Under the pieces are notes generated by a model, which saw only the letters and a list, made by a program, of their open reading frames with translations, was not told where the DNA came from and ran no database searches. Shown piece after piece: positions 1 through 6,729 of a stretch of DNA of 7,260 nucleotides. Position 1 is the stretch's first letter. Each line of letters starts with the position of its first letter. The stretch is taken from positions 1-7,260 of the forward strand of contig JAGFXQ010000170.1 of assembly GCA_017861355.1 (NCBI GenBank), written 5' to 3'. This DNA is from Bacillota bacterium. Lineage in GTDB: Bacteria; Bacillota; Clostridia; Lachnospirales; Lachnospiraceae. A program made the translations under genes and the position numbers.

Positions 1-2714
1 GAAGAATCAACCGCCTCCGCCGTATTCCAGCGCAGTAAATTCTGTCTTGTAATGAATAACCTGAACAGCGTTCTAAGCATGGCATCCGTTGCTATATAAG
101 CCCGGTAGGGGGTAATAACAAATTCGAGATATGCTCTCTGAAATATGATACCCAGTTCTTTCCTAAGACTTTTATACACTAAGGCAAGCTTCGGCCGCAG
201 CAGCTTCTGCTTCAATATACTGAAAGCAAGGACAATCAATTGAAAGGCATCACTGAAGAACACCAACAGTAGCCAGAGGAAGGGTGCCTTCGGAAGCAAT
301 ATCAGATTCAAGATAATAAAGATCACTTTGCTGAGTGGAACCATACTGCGTCTTAAATTATCAAGTATCTTCCATTTTGCTAATCCACACAGATTTCTTC
401 CTTTGATGATCTTATTCCGAAATAGCCAGGGAAAGAGCTGCCAGTCACCTCTAATCCAACGATGCTCCCGCTTTGCATATGATACCACGCTGTTCGGGAA
501 GCTATCCATCACCTTTGCGCTACTGGAAAATGCAGTTCTGGCATAGCAGCTTTCAAGAAGATCATGACTCAATACCTTATTCTCCGGAATCACATTATGC
601 AGCAACCGGTGAAAGGCTTGAACATCATAGATGCCCTTACCAATATAGATTCCCTCTCCGAATACATCCTGATAGATATCTGAAATTGCAGTTGAGTAAT
701 AAACCAAACCGGATTGTCCGCCGAACACCTCCGCAAAGTGGCTTCCGGTCCGGTCAACGATATGATTTCTTACAGAGGGCTGAATAATTACATAGCCTTC
801 CTTCACCTTATTCTTGTTTGTATCAATAATAGGCCGATTCATCGGATGATCAAGGAGTCCAACCAGCTTTGCAGCGTTATCACGGATTAAGTCGGTATCT
901 GCATCCAACGTAATTACATAACGATAGGAAGATAGCAGGTTCGGATCGCATATCATGGTAGAAAAACTTGTATCCTCTTTTTTCATTCCATTCAGCAGAT
1001 AATTAAATTCCTCTAACTTACCTCGTTTCCGCTCCCAGCCCATGTAACATTTTTCGGAAGCATTCCATTTACGATACCTGATAAACAAGGAGAACAGTGG
1101 TTGTTCGGACGAGTATAATTTATTCAATTCTTCTGCTCGGCAGATCAATGCCTCTTCAATCTCCTTATCCTCCGGCAGGAATTGTTCCTGGGAATCTTTG
1201 AAATCAACCAACAGAGCAAAGAATAGATTCTTCTGTTGATTCGCCAGATAATGCTTCTGTAGACGATTAATATAAGAGATCCCCTGCTCCTTCGAGGATA
1301 TGATGACCGGCATCACGACGAACGTTCTTGCAGAATCCGGTATCTGGGTCAGATAGTCCATGGAAGGTATATGCTTAACAAGGATTCTCCTGGTAAAAAT
1401 AAAATTCATTACTTCCAAAGCAATTCCGATGATGAGAGGTAACGCAACTATATAGATGACAATATAATGCCATGTGACTCTTACTTCAAGGAATTGATGG
1501 ACCGCCAGCAGCAATAATACACTAATCACAAGTAAGATGCCAATCATAGAGAGGAAATAGACAGCGCCCTTGCTGCTCTTCCTGTCCAGTTTCATCGGCT
1601 CCGGTTTACCCAATATCCTCGCTTTCAGAACTCCAAATCCCTTGCCGAGCAGATAGGCTCCGACATGATGGGAACAGTTCAAAGGCTCCCTGCCTTCCTT
1701 CGCAAGCTCCAGGCAGGTATCTGCAATTTTCTCTTCCTCAACTTTATATTTCGATGACAACTTCACAATTACCTGACGATACATTCCTTTGCTTTCGGGA
1801 TCCAGTCTCGGATATACGCCTTCCGGGTCCTTGGATAGGATTGCTTCCAGGTACGAATAGTTTTCAAAGAACGATTCGGTATCCATCTCATTGATTTCCC
1901 GAAGACTTACAACTAGGGCACGGATATCGGCCTCGAGTTGGGCTTCAATCTTACCTTCATTTATGAATACATTCGTCGGTTTGATACGCTTGTTATAGCT
2001 TTGGAAATGATGGTCCAGATATCGTTGAATTACTGACTCCTCCACGGACATATTTCTTAAAAGATAAATCACATGCGAATGGAAAGAGAAATTGTGCCTG
2101 CACTCTTCCTCTAATTCCATCATCAACGCTGCCAATTCTATTGTACCTTGATCGGTTCCTTGCTTTTTACTGATGAACTTGTCCGCTTTTGATTTAAGCC
2201 GAATAATCCGAATGATTTCCTGCGATAAACCGATGATACTTTCTAGCAGGCAGAAGCCGAACAGCTCCGGCAAAACCCATAATTCCTTGTCTGTTAAAGG
2301 AATCTCCTTCTGATAAGAACTGAGCATAATTCGAATATTCTCATCATTAAGGTGACCTTTGCTAAGCTCCACTATTTTTCTGGCCACAATATAAATCCTT
2401 GGATATCCTTTGAATTCTCCTTCTTTTATTATGGGCAAGAGCTCATAACTGGTACCGGAAGCACGGAAATTCTTAATCTCCCGGTACAACATCTGAAAAT
2501 TATCAAACAACCATCGGGCCGCAGGAATTAAAGCAATAATATCCGTTGAAAGCTCCGATATATTATCGCGGATCCGATTTAGTTTTTTATAAGCAATCTG
2601 ATTATTCTTATCCAGAATCGAATTATATCTGGTTAATTTTATATTACGATGATTGGAAGCAAGCTCTCTCATCTGCTGCTCCCAGTCTTTTTGCCCCAAA
2701 TCATTCAAAGTCAT
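1..2714 (-). CDS. Cyclic beta-1,2-glucan synthase-type membrane glycosyltransferase (GT84), N-terminal part
   Basis: This is the first 904 codons of a very large protein that runs off the left edge; the frame is open throughout the stretch. The start is the ATG at 2712-2714 (MTLNDLGQ), preceded 8 nt upstream by AGGAAAGGG. Residues 1-370 are a mostly helical N-terminal region. Predicted membrane helices lie near 384-405, 415-438, 792-807 and 811-831, flanking the catalytic domain. That domain carries GT84 hallmarks: MGWERKRGKLEEFN (558-571), the metal/UDP-sugar motif TLDADTD with D604, D606 and D608, GEGIYIGKGIYDV just before LSHDLLE (H717, D718), and the R-x-x-R-W acceptor motif REHRW (749-753). 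Known NdvB/ChvB/Cgs proteins polymerise UDP-glucose into cyclic beta-1,2-glucan at the inner membrane and carry a C-terminal GH94 phosphorylase domain that sets ring size; full length is usually about 2,800 residues. The GH94 part would lie outside this window. The product in a Gram-positive host is inferred, and a linear beta-1,2-glucan is possible. Confidence 0.9.
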   Translation of the reverse strand, partial: MTLNDLGQKDWEQQMRELASNHRNIKLTRYNSILDKNNQIAYKKLNRIRDNISELSTDIIALIPAARWLFDNFQMLYREIKNFRASGTSYELLPIIKEGEFKGYPRIYIVARKIVELSKGHLNDENIRIMLSSYQKEIPLTDKELWVLPELFGFCLLESIIGLSQEIIRIIRLKSKADKFISKKQGTDQGTIELAALMMELEEECRHNFSFHSHVIYLLRNMSVEESVIQRYLDHHFQSYNKRIKPTNVFINEGKIEAQLEADIRALVVSLREINEMDTESFFENYSYLEAILSKDPEGVYPRLDPESKGMYRQVIVKLSSKYKVEEEKIADTCLELAKEGREPLNCSHHVGAYLLGKGFGVLKARILGKPEPMKLDRKSSKGAVYFLSMIGILLVISVLLLLAVHQFLEVRVTWHYIVIYIVALPLIIGIALEVMNFIFTRRILVKHIPSMDYLTQIPDSARTFVVMPVIISSKEQGISYINRLQKHYLANQQKNLFFALLVDFKDSQEQFLPEDKEIEEALICRAEELNKLYSSEQPLFSLFIRYRKWNASEKCYMGWERKRGKLEEFNYLLNGMKKEDTSFSTMICDPNLLSSYRYVITLDADTDLIRDNAAKLVGLLDHPMNRPIIDTNKNKVKEGYVIIQPSVRNHIVDRTGSHFAEVFGGQSGLVYYSTAISDIYQDVFGEGIYIGKGIYDVQAFHRLLHNVIPENKVLSHDLLESCYARTAFSSSAKVMDSFPNSVVSYAKREHRWIRGDWQLFPWLFRNKIIKGRNLCGLAKWKILDNLRRSMVPLSKVIFIILNLILLPKAPFLWLLLVFFSDAFQLIVLAFSILKQKLLRPKLALVYKSLRKELGIIFQRAYLEFVITPYRAYIATDAMLRTLFRLFITRQNLLRWNTAEAVDS

Positions 2715-2739
2715 GATAAAATCCCTTTCCTGATAATAG

Positions 2740-2755
2740 ATCTACTTTTGTAGAT
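2740..2755 (-). repeat. Small inverted repeat in the glucan synthase leader
   Basis: ATCTAC and GTAGAT form a perfect 6-bp stem around a 4-nt loop, just upstream of the ribosome binding site (2723-2731). In the transcript it would be a small hairpin next to the SD sequence. It has no U-run, so it is not a terminator. A regulatory role is only a possibility. Confidence 0.4.
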
Positions 2756-2768
2756 TACTACTTTAAAT

Positions 2769-2780
2769 TGCTTTAAAGCA
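2769..2780. repeat. 12-bp perfect palindrome TGCTTTAAAGCA, candidate operator
   Basis: TGCTTTAAAGCA is perfectly self-complementary and lies between the candidate -10 (2793-2798) and the synthase start codon, at about +6 to +17 of the predicted transcript. The half-sequence CTTTAAA recurs as a direct repeat at 2761, one helical turn away. The position and symmetry suit a repressor site, but no cognate regulator is identifiable and chance palindromes occur in AT-rich DNA. Confidence 0.35.
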
Positions 2781-2792
2781 GTACTATTATAT

Positions 2793-2801
2793 ATTATGCC
2801 A
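2793..2801 (-). promoter_or_regulatory. Candidate extended -10 promoter of the glucan synthase gene
   Basis: Reading leftward, TGGCATAAT is a TGn-extended -10 element (CATAAT, 5/6 to consensus), and a second TATAAT follows a few bases downstream. No good -35 is present at 16-18 nt, which extended -10 promoters tolerate. Predicted initiation near 2786 would give a leader of about 70 nt. It lies beyond the terminator of the upstream cyclase gene, so the synthase is probably transcribed independently. Confidence 0.45.
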
Positions 2802-2873
2802 TTTTTGACATTCTTATTAGTCAGGAAAAAGGATTCATAAAATGTCAACTTTGCAGACATCATATGAACCATG

Positions 2874-2918
2874 AAAAAAATCCTCCTGCGAAGTTCACTA
2901 TCACTTCACAGAAGGATT
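2874..2918 (-). terminator. Strong intrinsic terminator after the diguanylate cyclase gene
   Basis: On the minus strand a 16-bp stem (arms 2903-2918 and 2879-2894, with only two G-U pairs) closes an 8-nt loop (2895-2902) and runs directly into seven T residues (complement of 2874-2880). It begins 9 nt after the cyclase stop codon. This is a textbook Rho-independent terminator and separates the cyclase from the glucan synthase transcript. Confidence 0.93.
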
Positions 2919-2927
2919 CATATCAAT

Positions 2928-4028
2928 TCAATCGTGCAATAAGGCTTTCCGCCTTTTATGTTCATACATCTTTGTATCCGCAACAGCTAACGCTTTATCA
3001 AAATCTACTTCCGTAAGCGGGACTACTTCACAGATTCCATAGCTGAATTTCAAAATTATTTCCTCTAATTTTTCCTTAGCAAACATTTGTGAGATTACAA
3101 TCATTCTGTTATTTGCTGCGGATAGATCACAATCTTTCAAAAGTAAAACAAATTCATCTCCGGCAAATCTGGCAACCGAGTCAGAAGCTCTCACCGACTT
3201 GCTCAGGATATCCGAAAAATGCTTTAATGCTATGTCGCCGAAATAATGTCCATAACTGTCATTCAGGAGCTTAAAGTTATCCATATCAATCATGACCAGG
3301 CAGAAGGTCTGAGAATTCCTTTTACTGATCTCTTTGTCAAACTCCCTCTTTAATGTTCTCCGGTTCATTACTCCCGTGAGCTCATCGTAATCAGCAAGAT
3401 ACTTTAATCTATTCTGTGCAAGTGCATTCTTGATTGCCAATTCCAGCTCACACTTGATCTGGTCCATAATATCCAGATCGTTCTCAGAGAATATCTGATT
3501 CGGCTTGTCCGAATCCACATTTATTAAGCCAATGAGTTCATTATCAATATAAATCGGAGCAGAGACGCTACAGTAGATGTCCAATGCATTAATCTTCTTT
3601 AAACCCTCAATTGTCTTCTTGTCCGTATTTATCGTATCATATTCCTTCGGGTTTTTTATAATGGCAGTTTCTTTAAATTCATTAATCCTATATAGATACG
3701 CTTCCTCTTTCTTGATGATAAAGTCCATCAATTCTTCGCGGAAGCCTTTTACAACACGGTAATGAAAATTCCCATCCTCCTCCAGAAGAAGCACGCTCCC
3801 CTTCGTAGCATTCGGAATCAATTCTACGATTGCCTCTAACGCGATGGAATAGATCTCATCCTCCAAGTCTGTCTTAGAGATTTTCTCACTAGTATCATGA
3901 AGCTTCTTCCTAATCATCTCTTGAATCCGCAAAAGCCTCGCATTCTTTCGCAGCATAACAAATTCACCTACAGAGACAGCTGCAGCCAATATTAATAAAA
4001 TTTTATAGATTGATTTGTTAGTTTGCAC
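2928..4028 (-). CDS. Membrane-anchored GAF-GGDEF diguanylate cyclase
   Basis: This 366-residue protein should make cyclic di-GMP from two GTP. Residues 9-26 form one N-terminal membrane helix, 27-50 look like a charged linker helix, about 54-202 resemble a GAF sensor domain (SAPIYIDNELIGLINVDS at 156-173), and 208-360 form the GGDEF domain. Key residues seen are the metal ligand D248 in MIDMDNFK, N256/D257, the signature at 289-293, the inhibitory-site motif R280-x-x-D283 five residues before it, and the terminal MYEHKR. The signature reads AGDEF rather than GGDEF; the catalytic D and E are kept, so activity is plausible. The start is GTG at 4026-4028 with GGAG 7 nt upstream; the nearest upstream ATG in this frame hits a stop at once. 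It is a single-gene unit with a long leader and a strong terminator. The GAF ligand is unknown. Confidence 0.93.
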   Translation of the reverse strand: MQTNKSIYKILLILAAAVSVGEFVMLRKNARLLRIQEMIRKKLHDTSEKISKTDLEDEIYSIALEAIVELIPNATKGSVLLLEEDGNFHYRVVKGFREELMDFIIKKEEAYLYRINEFKETAIIKNPKEYDTINTDKKTIEGLKKINALDIYCSVSAPIYIDNELIGLINVDSDKPNQIFSENDLDIMDQIKCELELAIKNALAQNRLKYLADYDELTGVMNRRTLKREFDKEISKRNSQTFCLVMIDMDNFKLLNDSYGHYFGDIALKHFSDILSKSVRASDSVARFAGDEFVLLLKDCDLSAANNRMIVISQMFAKEKLEEIILKFSYGICEVVPLTEVDFDKALAVADTKMYEHKRRKALLHD

Positions 4029-4052
4029 GATTACACTCCATTCATTTTATTT

Positions 4053-4069
4053 TGGCTGCTTTTTAGCCA
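4053..4069 (-). repeat. Hairpin next to the cyclase ribosome binding site
   Basis: TGGCT (4065-4069 read leftward) and AGCCA (4053-4057) form a 5-bp stem with a 7-nt loop, ending 13 nt before GGAG (4036-4039). It has no following U-run. It could tune translation as part of the structured leader. Confidence 0.3.
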
Positions 4070-4179
4070 CAGAAAAACTAACAGCTGCATCTGCTTGCTT
4101 TTTTGCTTCAGATGAGCCCTTAGCCTTATATCGTATTCATGATCTCTACAACGATCGCATGCTTTCAAGCAAACTTGTT

Positions 4180-4200
4180 ATGCGAATGCTTTATTCGCAT
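4180..4200. repeat. Perfect 8-bp inverted repeat just downstream of the cyclase promoter
   Basis: ATGCGAAT (4180-4187) and ATTCGCAT (4193-4200) are perfect reverse complements around a 5-nt spacer. The repeat covers roughly +10 to +30 of the predicted cyclase transcript. It could be a repressor operator or the first hairpin of the leader RNA; it lacks a U-run, so it is not a terminator. Confidence 0.5.
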
Positions 4201-4203
4201 TGT

Positions 4204-4224
4204 TCACTGTGATTTATTATAGCA
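4204..4224 (-). promoter_or_regulatory. Extended -10 promoter of the cyclase gene with TCACnGTGA at the start site
   Basis: The minus strand reads TGCTATAAT (4216-4224), a perfect TGn-TATAAT extended -10. No strong -35 lies at 16-18 nt. Predicted initiation is near 4209, inside the near-palindrome TCACAGTGA (4204-4212), which could be a small operator half-site pair. This is the best-matching -10 near the gene and sets the long leader. Confidence 0.6.
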
Positions 4225-4321
4225 TAAAATGTGACAATTAGCATCAGAATAATTTATTGTCTTTGTAAATTTTTTATAATGAATAAATTAAAATTATATT
4301 TTACATACATCTAGTCAAATC
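4225..4321. other. AT-rich spacer with no recognised feature
   Basis: This stretch lies between the stop of the propeller gene and the cyclase promoter. It is very AT-rich and contains only weak AT-only inverted repeats such as TAAAAT/ATTTTA. No GC stem with a T-run was found, so no intrinsic terminator is evident for the propeller gene, and read-through toward the cyclase is possible. Confidence 0.5.
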
Positions 4322-5686
4322 CTATCTATTTGATCTGGTTACTCTCCAGATTACACCCGTGTTAGCGATATATCGATTCACATCACTTGGATCGCTTATT
4401 CCCATATCAAGCAGATACATTGCCCCATCAGGCCCAAATGTAACATCAACCAATCTTCCAAACCCAGGATCTCTTGTGGTTAAAGCGGGCAAACCCGACT
4501 TATTGCTAATAAATGTACTGATTTCACGGGTGTTCCTATCTATTTTTGATATTCTATGGCCTATTCCCGCATAAGGTGTTGACGGACCCATTGTTGTTGG
4601 CCCCAGACTTCCATATTCCGCTATATAGATATCCCCATCCTGGCCAAAATTGCGATTATAATTAAAATCATAACCCATAATGGAGGAATGAGGCGCGAAT
4701 TCAGCAAAAGGCTTTGGTGGAGTATTAGGATACTCAGTTAATAATAATTCCGGCTGACGCCCACCCTCCGGCTTGAATCTAGGCGAAGTCAATGGCTCAC
4801 CCACGGAATAATCCGGCCATCCATACCATACTCCGAACATTACATTATGGAATTCATCCGGGGCATTGGCAACCGGTCTGCTTCCTCTTACATCATAGCT
4901 ACGATTTGCTACAAAAAGCTGAAAATCTCTATCAAACTTTAATCTTATCGGATTCCGAAAACCCCAAGCAACCAGTTCAAGCTGGGTACCATTCCGATTC
5001 GCTCTAAGTATACTTCCGGAAGCTTTTAGTACTCCTTTTTTTGTCTCAAACTGGCTATTTGATACTCCATAAGCAGAAAAGCATCCCGTAAAGACATTCT
5101 CTCCATACAAATTCAGTATATTATTTGATTCAAAGTTTTGACCGTTGACTGTAATCTCCGATGCCGGTTCATCATGTAGTAATGGATGTTCGAAAACCCA
5201 CCGGTTATCTGACCCCACAACTCCTGAATTTGTTGCTGTACCCAGTCCAAAATATATCTTACCATCAGCACCAAAGGCAATATTACTGATGCCAAAGTCC
5301 CCATTACAGGGCAGTCCCGATATAATATTCTGCCTGGTCCCATTCGAAGAAATCAAAGTAATATATCCTTTATGGGAAACATAGATGTTCCCATCAAGTA
5401 CGCTGATCCCGGTGATTGGGGTATTGAAATTGTCTGCTATCACTTCAAAAAGACCATTTTTAAGTCTGATTAATTTTGGGTTACCGGACGCGATGCCAGA
5501 ATCAGCGATATATAAATCTCCGTTTTCAGAAAATTCAATATCGATCGGTGTGTCTAATCCAACCGCAAAAACCTCAATATCGTATCCGGGTGGTAAATTA
5601 ATATCTCTATTATCAACATTTCGAAATAAGTGATCCCTTTGGCTGTAAGCTCTTATCTTCACATTTTCTTCATAATTATATTTCAT
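4322..5686 (-). CDS. Glucose/sorbosone dehydrogenase-like beta-propeller protein
   Basis: This is a 454-residue protein resembling the glucose/sorbosone dehydrogenase (soluble PQQ sugar dehydrogenase-like) and NHL-type propeller families. Repeated blade-like segments are visible: INLPPGYDIEVF (29-40), then F-G-x-DG-x-I/M-Y motifs near 138-147, 347-355 and 417-424. The family-typical GFRNPIRL (242-249) and HSSIMGYDF (333-341) follow, with the closing TGVIWRV (443-449). The start is taken as ATG at 5684-5686, because GGAG lies 8 nt upstream (5695-5698) and a good promoter sits at 5721-5749. The frame extends upstream to an ATG at 5747-5749, but that lacks an SD and overlaps the -35. No signal peptide or lipobox is visible, so it would be cytoplasmic, unlike most relatives. 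The substrate is unknown; PQQ use is doubtful, and it may be a non-enzymatic propeller. Confidence 0.8.
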   Translation of the reverse strand: MKYNYEENVKIRAYSQRDHLFRNVDNRDINLPPGYDIEVFAVGLDTPIDIEFSENGDLYIADSGIASGNPKLIRLKNGLFEVIADNFNTPITGISVLDGNIYVSHKGYITLISSNGTRQNIISGLPCNGDFGISNIAFGADGKIYFGLGTATNSGVVGSDNRWVFEHPLLHDEPASEITVNGQNFESNNILNLYGENVFTGCFSAYGVSNSQFETKKGVLKASGSILRANRNGTQLELVAWGFRNPIRLKFDRDFQLFVANRSYDVRGSRPVANAPDEFHNVMFGVWYGWPDYSVGEPLTSPRFKPEGGRQPELLLTEYPNTPPKPFAEFAPHSSIMGYDFNYNRNFGQDGDIYIAEYGSLGPTTMGPSTPYAGIGHRISKIDRNTREISTFISNKSGLPALTTRDPGFGRLVDVTFGPDGAMYLLDMGISDPSDVNRYIANTGVIWRVTRSNR

Positions 5687-5720
5687 TTCATGAACTCCAA
5701 GAATTATTGCTCTCAAGTTC

Positions 5721-5749
5721 ATTATATTCGATAACGATACATCGGTCAT
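5721..5749 (-). promoter_or_regulatory. Sigma-A-type promoter of the propeller gene
   Basis: On the minus strand, ATGACC (5744-5749, 4/6 to TTGACA) is followed after exactly 17 nt by a perfect TATAAT (5721-5726). Predicted initiation near 5714 gives a leader of about 28 nt containing GGAG at 5695-5698. This placement decides the start codon at 5684-5686. Confidence 0.65.
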
Positions 5750-5779
5750 CGTGAAAAAATTAATTTAAGTAAAGAAGAC

Positions 5780-5809
5780 AAGAAAAGAGCAGACAGCATA
5801 ATCCTGTCC
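5780..5809 (-). terminator. Weak candidate terminator after the aminopeptidase gene
   Basis: On the minus strand GGACAG (5804-5809) pairs with CTGTCT (5791-5796) around a 7-nt loop, giving a 6-bp stem including one G-U pair. It is followed, after GCTC, by a short interrupted T-tract. It lies 25 nt past the aminopeptidase stop. The short stem and broken T-tract make it weak. Confidence 0.35.
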
Positions 5810-5834
5810 ACTCCATCAATACAACAATTTAATC

Positions 5835-6710
5835 TTAATAAGCCAGAATTTCGTACCCGCTATCCGTAATCAGAACAGTAACCTCCCATTGTGCGGAGTC
5901 TTTCCCATCCTTGGTACTTATGGTCCAGCCATTTGCCTTATTAAGAATTACCCCTGCTTTACCTGCATTTATCATCGGCTCAATTGTAAATACCATCCCG
6001 GGAACCAATAACATTTCTGTTCCGCTCTTAGACACATAGCTTACATATGGTTCTTCATGCATTTCAATTCCAACCCCGTGGCCACCTATTTCCTTAACCA
6101 CTGAGTATCCCATTGAACGTGTAAAATCATTGATTGCTTGGCCTATATCGCCCAGGAAGTTCCAGGCTCTTGCTTTTTCTAAGCCAACATCGATCGCTTT
6201 TCTCGCTGCATCAACCAATCTTAAGCGATCAGCACTTACATTTCCAAGACAATACATTCTTGACGAGTCGGAATAATAACCATTGACTTTGGTTGTAACA
6301 TCAACATTAAGAATATCACCATCTTGTAATATAACCTTGTCAGATGGAATTCCATGGCACACTTCATGATTGATTGAGATACATACACTTTTCGGAAATC
6401 CATCATATCCAAGTGTCGCGGGAATTCCCCCAAGTTCTCTGGTTTTATGATCAATCAGTCGGTCAATCTCTCCCGTACTCATACCGATCTGGATCTGGTC
6501 CGTAATATAATCAAGTATTTCTATATTAACTTTACCGCTCTCTCTAATTCCATTTATTTGCGCGGTTGATTTGATCATACTCCTGTTTGGCACAATACAG
6601 CCTTTTGATTTATAAAGCTTTATTCTTTCATCCTGATTGAAATGGCACACCTTATATTTTTTACCACTTCCACACCAGCAAGCATCATTTCTTTCTAATT
6701 TGTTATACAT
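5835..6710 (-). CDS. map: Methionine aminopeptidase type I with N-terminal SEC-C zinc motif
   Basis: This 291-residue protein removes the initiator methionine from nascent proteins in the cytoplasm. Residues 8-23 hold a SEC-C motif with C11, C13, C22 and H23, probably a zinc ribbon for ribosome or protein binding, common in longer bacterial MetAPs. The catalytic domain spans about 45-290. All five di-metal ligands are present: D137, D148, H211, E244 and E276. The substrate-binding histidines H119 (NHEVCHG) and H218 (MHEEP) and the FTIEPMIN signature are also intact. The residue after E276, often H in relatives (QxEHT), is V here; it is not a metal ligand. ATG at 6708-6710 is preceded by GGAG with 5-nt spacing. 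The gene starts 19 nt after the AraC-type gene and is probably co-transcribed with it. It is not next to ribosomal or secY-adk genes, so it may be a second MetAP copy. Confidence 0.95.
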   Translation of the reverse strand: MYNKLERNDACWCGSGKKYKVCHFNQDERIKLYKSKGCIVPNRSMIKSTAQINGIRESGKVNIEILDYITDQIQIGMSTGEIDRLIDHKTRELGGIPATLGYDGFPKSVCISINHEVCHGIPSDKVILQDGDILNVDVTTKVNGYYSDSSRMYCLGNVSADRLRLVDAARKAIDVGLEKARAWNFLGDIGQAINDFTRSMGYSVVKEIGGHGVGIEMHEEPYVSYVSKSGTEMLLVPGMVFTIEPMINAGKAGVILNKANGWTISTKDGKDSAQWEVTVLITDSGYEILAY

Positions 6711-6729
6711 GTTAGCTCCACATCATTTA

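Larger units (their letters stand above)
4029..4209 (-). other. Long structured 5' leader of the cyclase gene, possible regulatory RNA
   Basis: If transcription starts near 4209, the cyclase mRNA has a leader of about 180 nt with no convincing gene in it. On the RNA strand it could form several local hairpins: ATGCGAAT/ATTCGCAT (4180-4200), TGCT-TGAA-AGCA (4160-4171), CATCTG/CAGATG with an inner GC/GC pair (about 4088-4114), and TGGCT/AGCCA (4053-4069) just before the SD. The last competes with a GCTG/CAGC plus T5/A5 pairing, so alternative folds near the SD are possible. I do not recognise the c-di-GMP-I or c-di-GMP-II riboswitch core in it. The function is unknown. Confidence 0.35.

Noticed and set aside
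328..787. Two overlapping rightward open frames (72 and 104 codons)
   Set aside because: They lie antisense within the conserved GT84 catalytic region, have no family resemblance, and are explained as shadows of the minus-strand gene.
2874..2918. Hairpin as a mobile-element end or REP-like repeat
   Set aside because: The position 9 nt after a stop codon and the directly following seven T residues fit an intrinsic terminator; no second copy is seen in the window.
4029..4209. c-di-GMP riboswitch (GEMM-I or GEMM-II) upstream of the cyclase
   Set aside because: Considered because of the gene's function, but the conserved cores could not be recognised by eye; kept only as an unclassified structured leader.
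4015..4212. Rightward 65-codon frame in the cyclase leader
   Set aside because: It overlaps the cyclase start and the structured leader, is low in complexity, and shows no recognisable domain or good SD.
5113..5343. Minus-strand 76-codon frame inside the propeller gene
   Set aside because: Same strand but different frame from a clear full-length propeller gene; no SD and no plausible domain.
6236..6454. Minus-strand 72-codon frame inside the aminopeptidase gene
   Set aside because: It is an alternative frame of an intact MetAP whose metal ligands D137 and D148 fall in this stretch.
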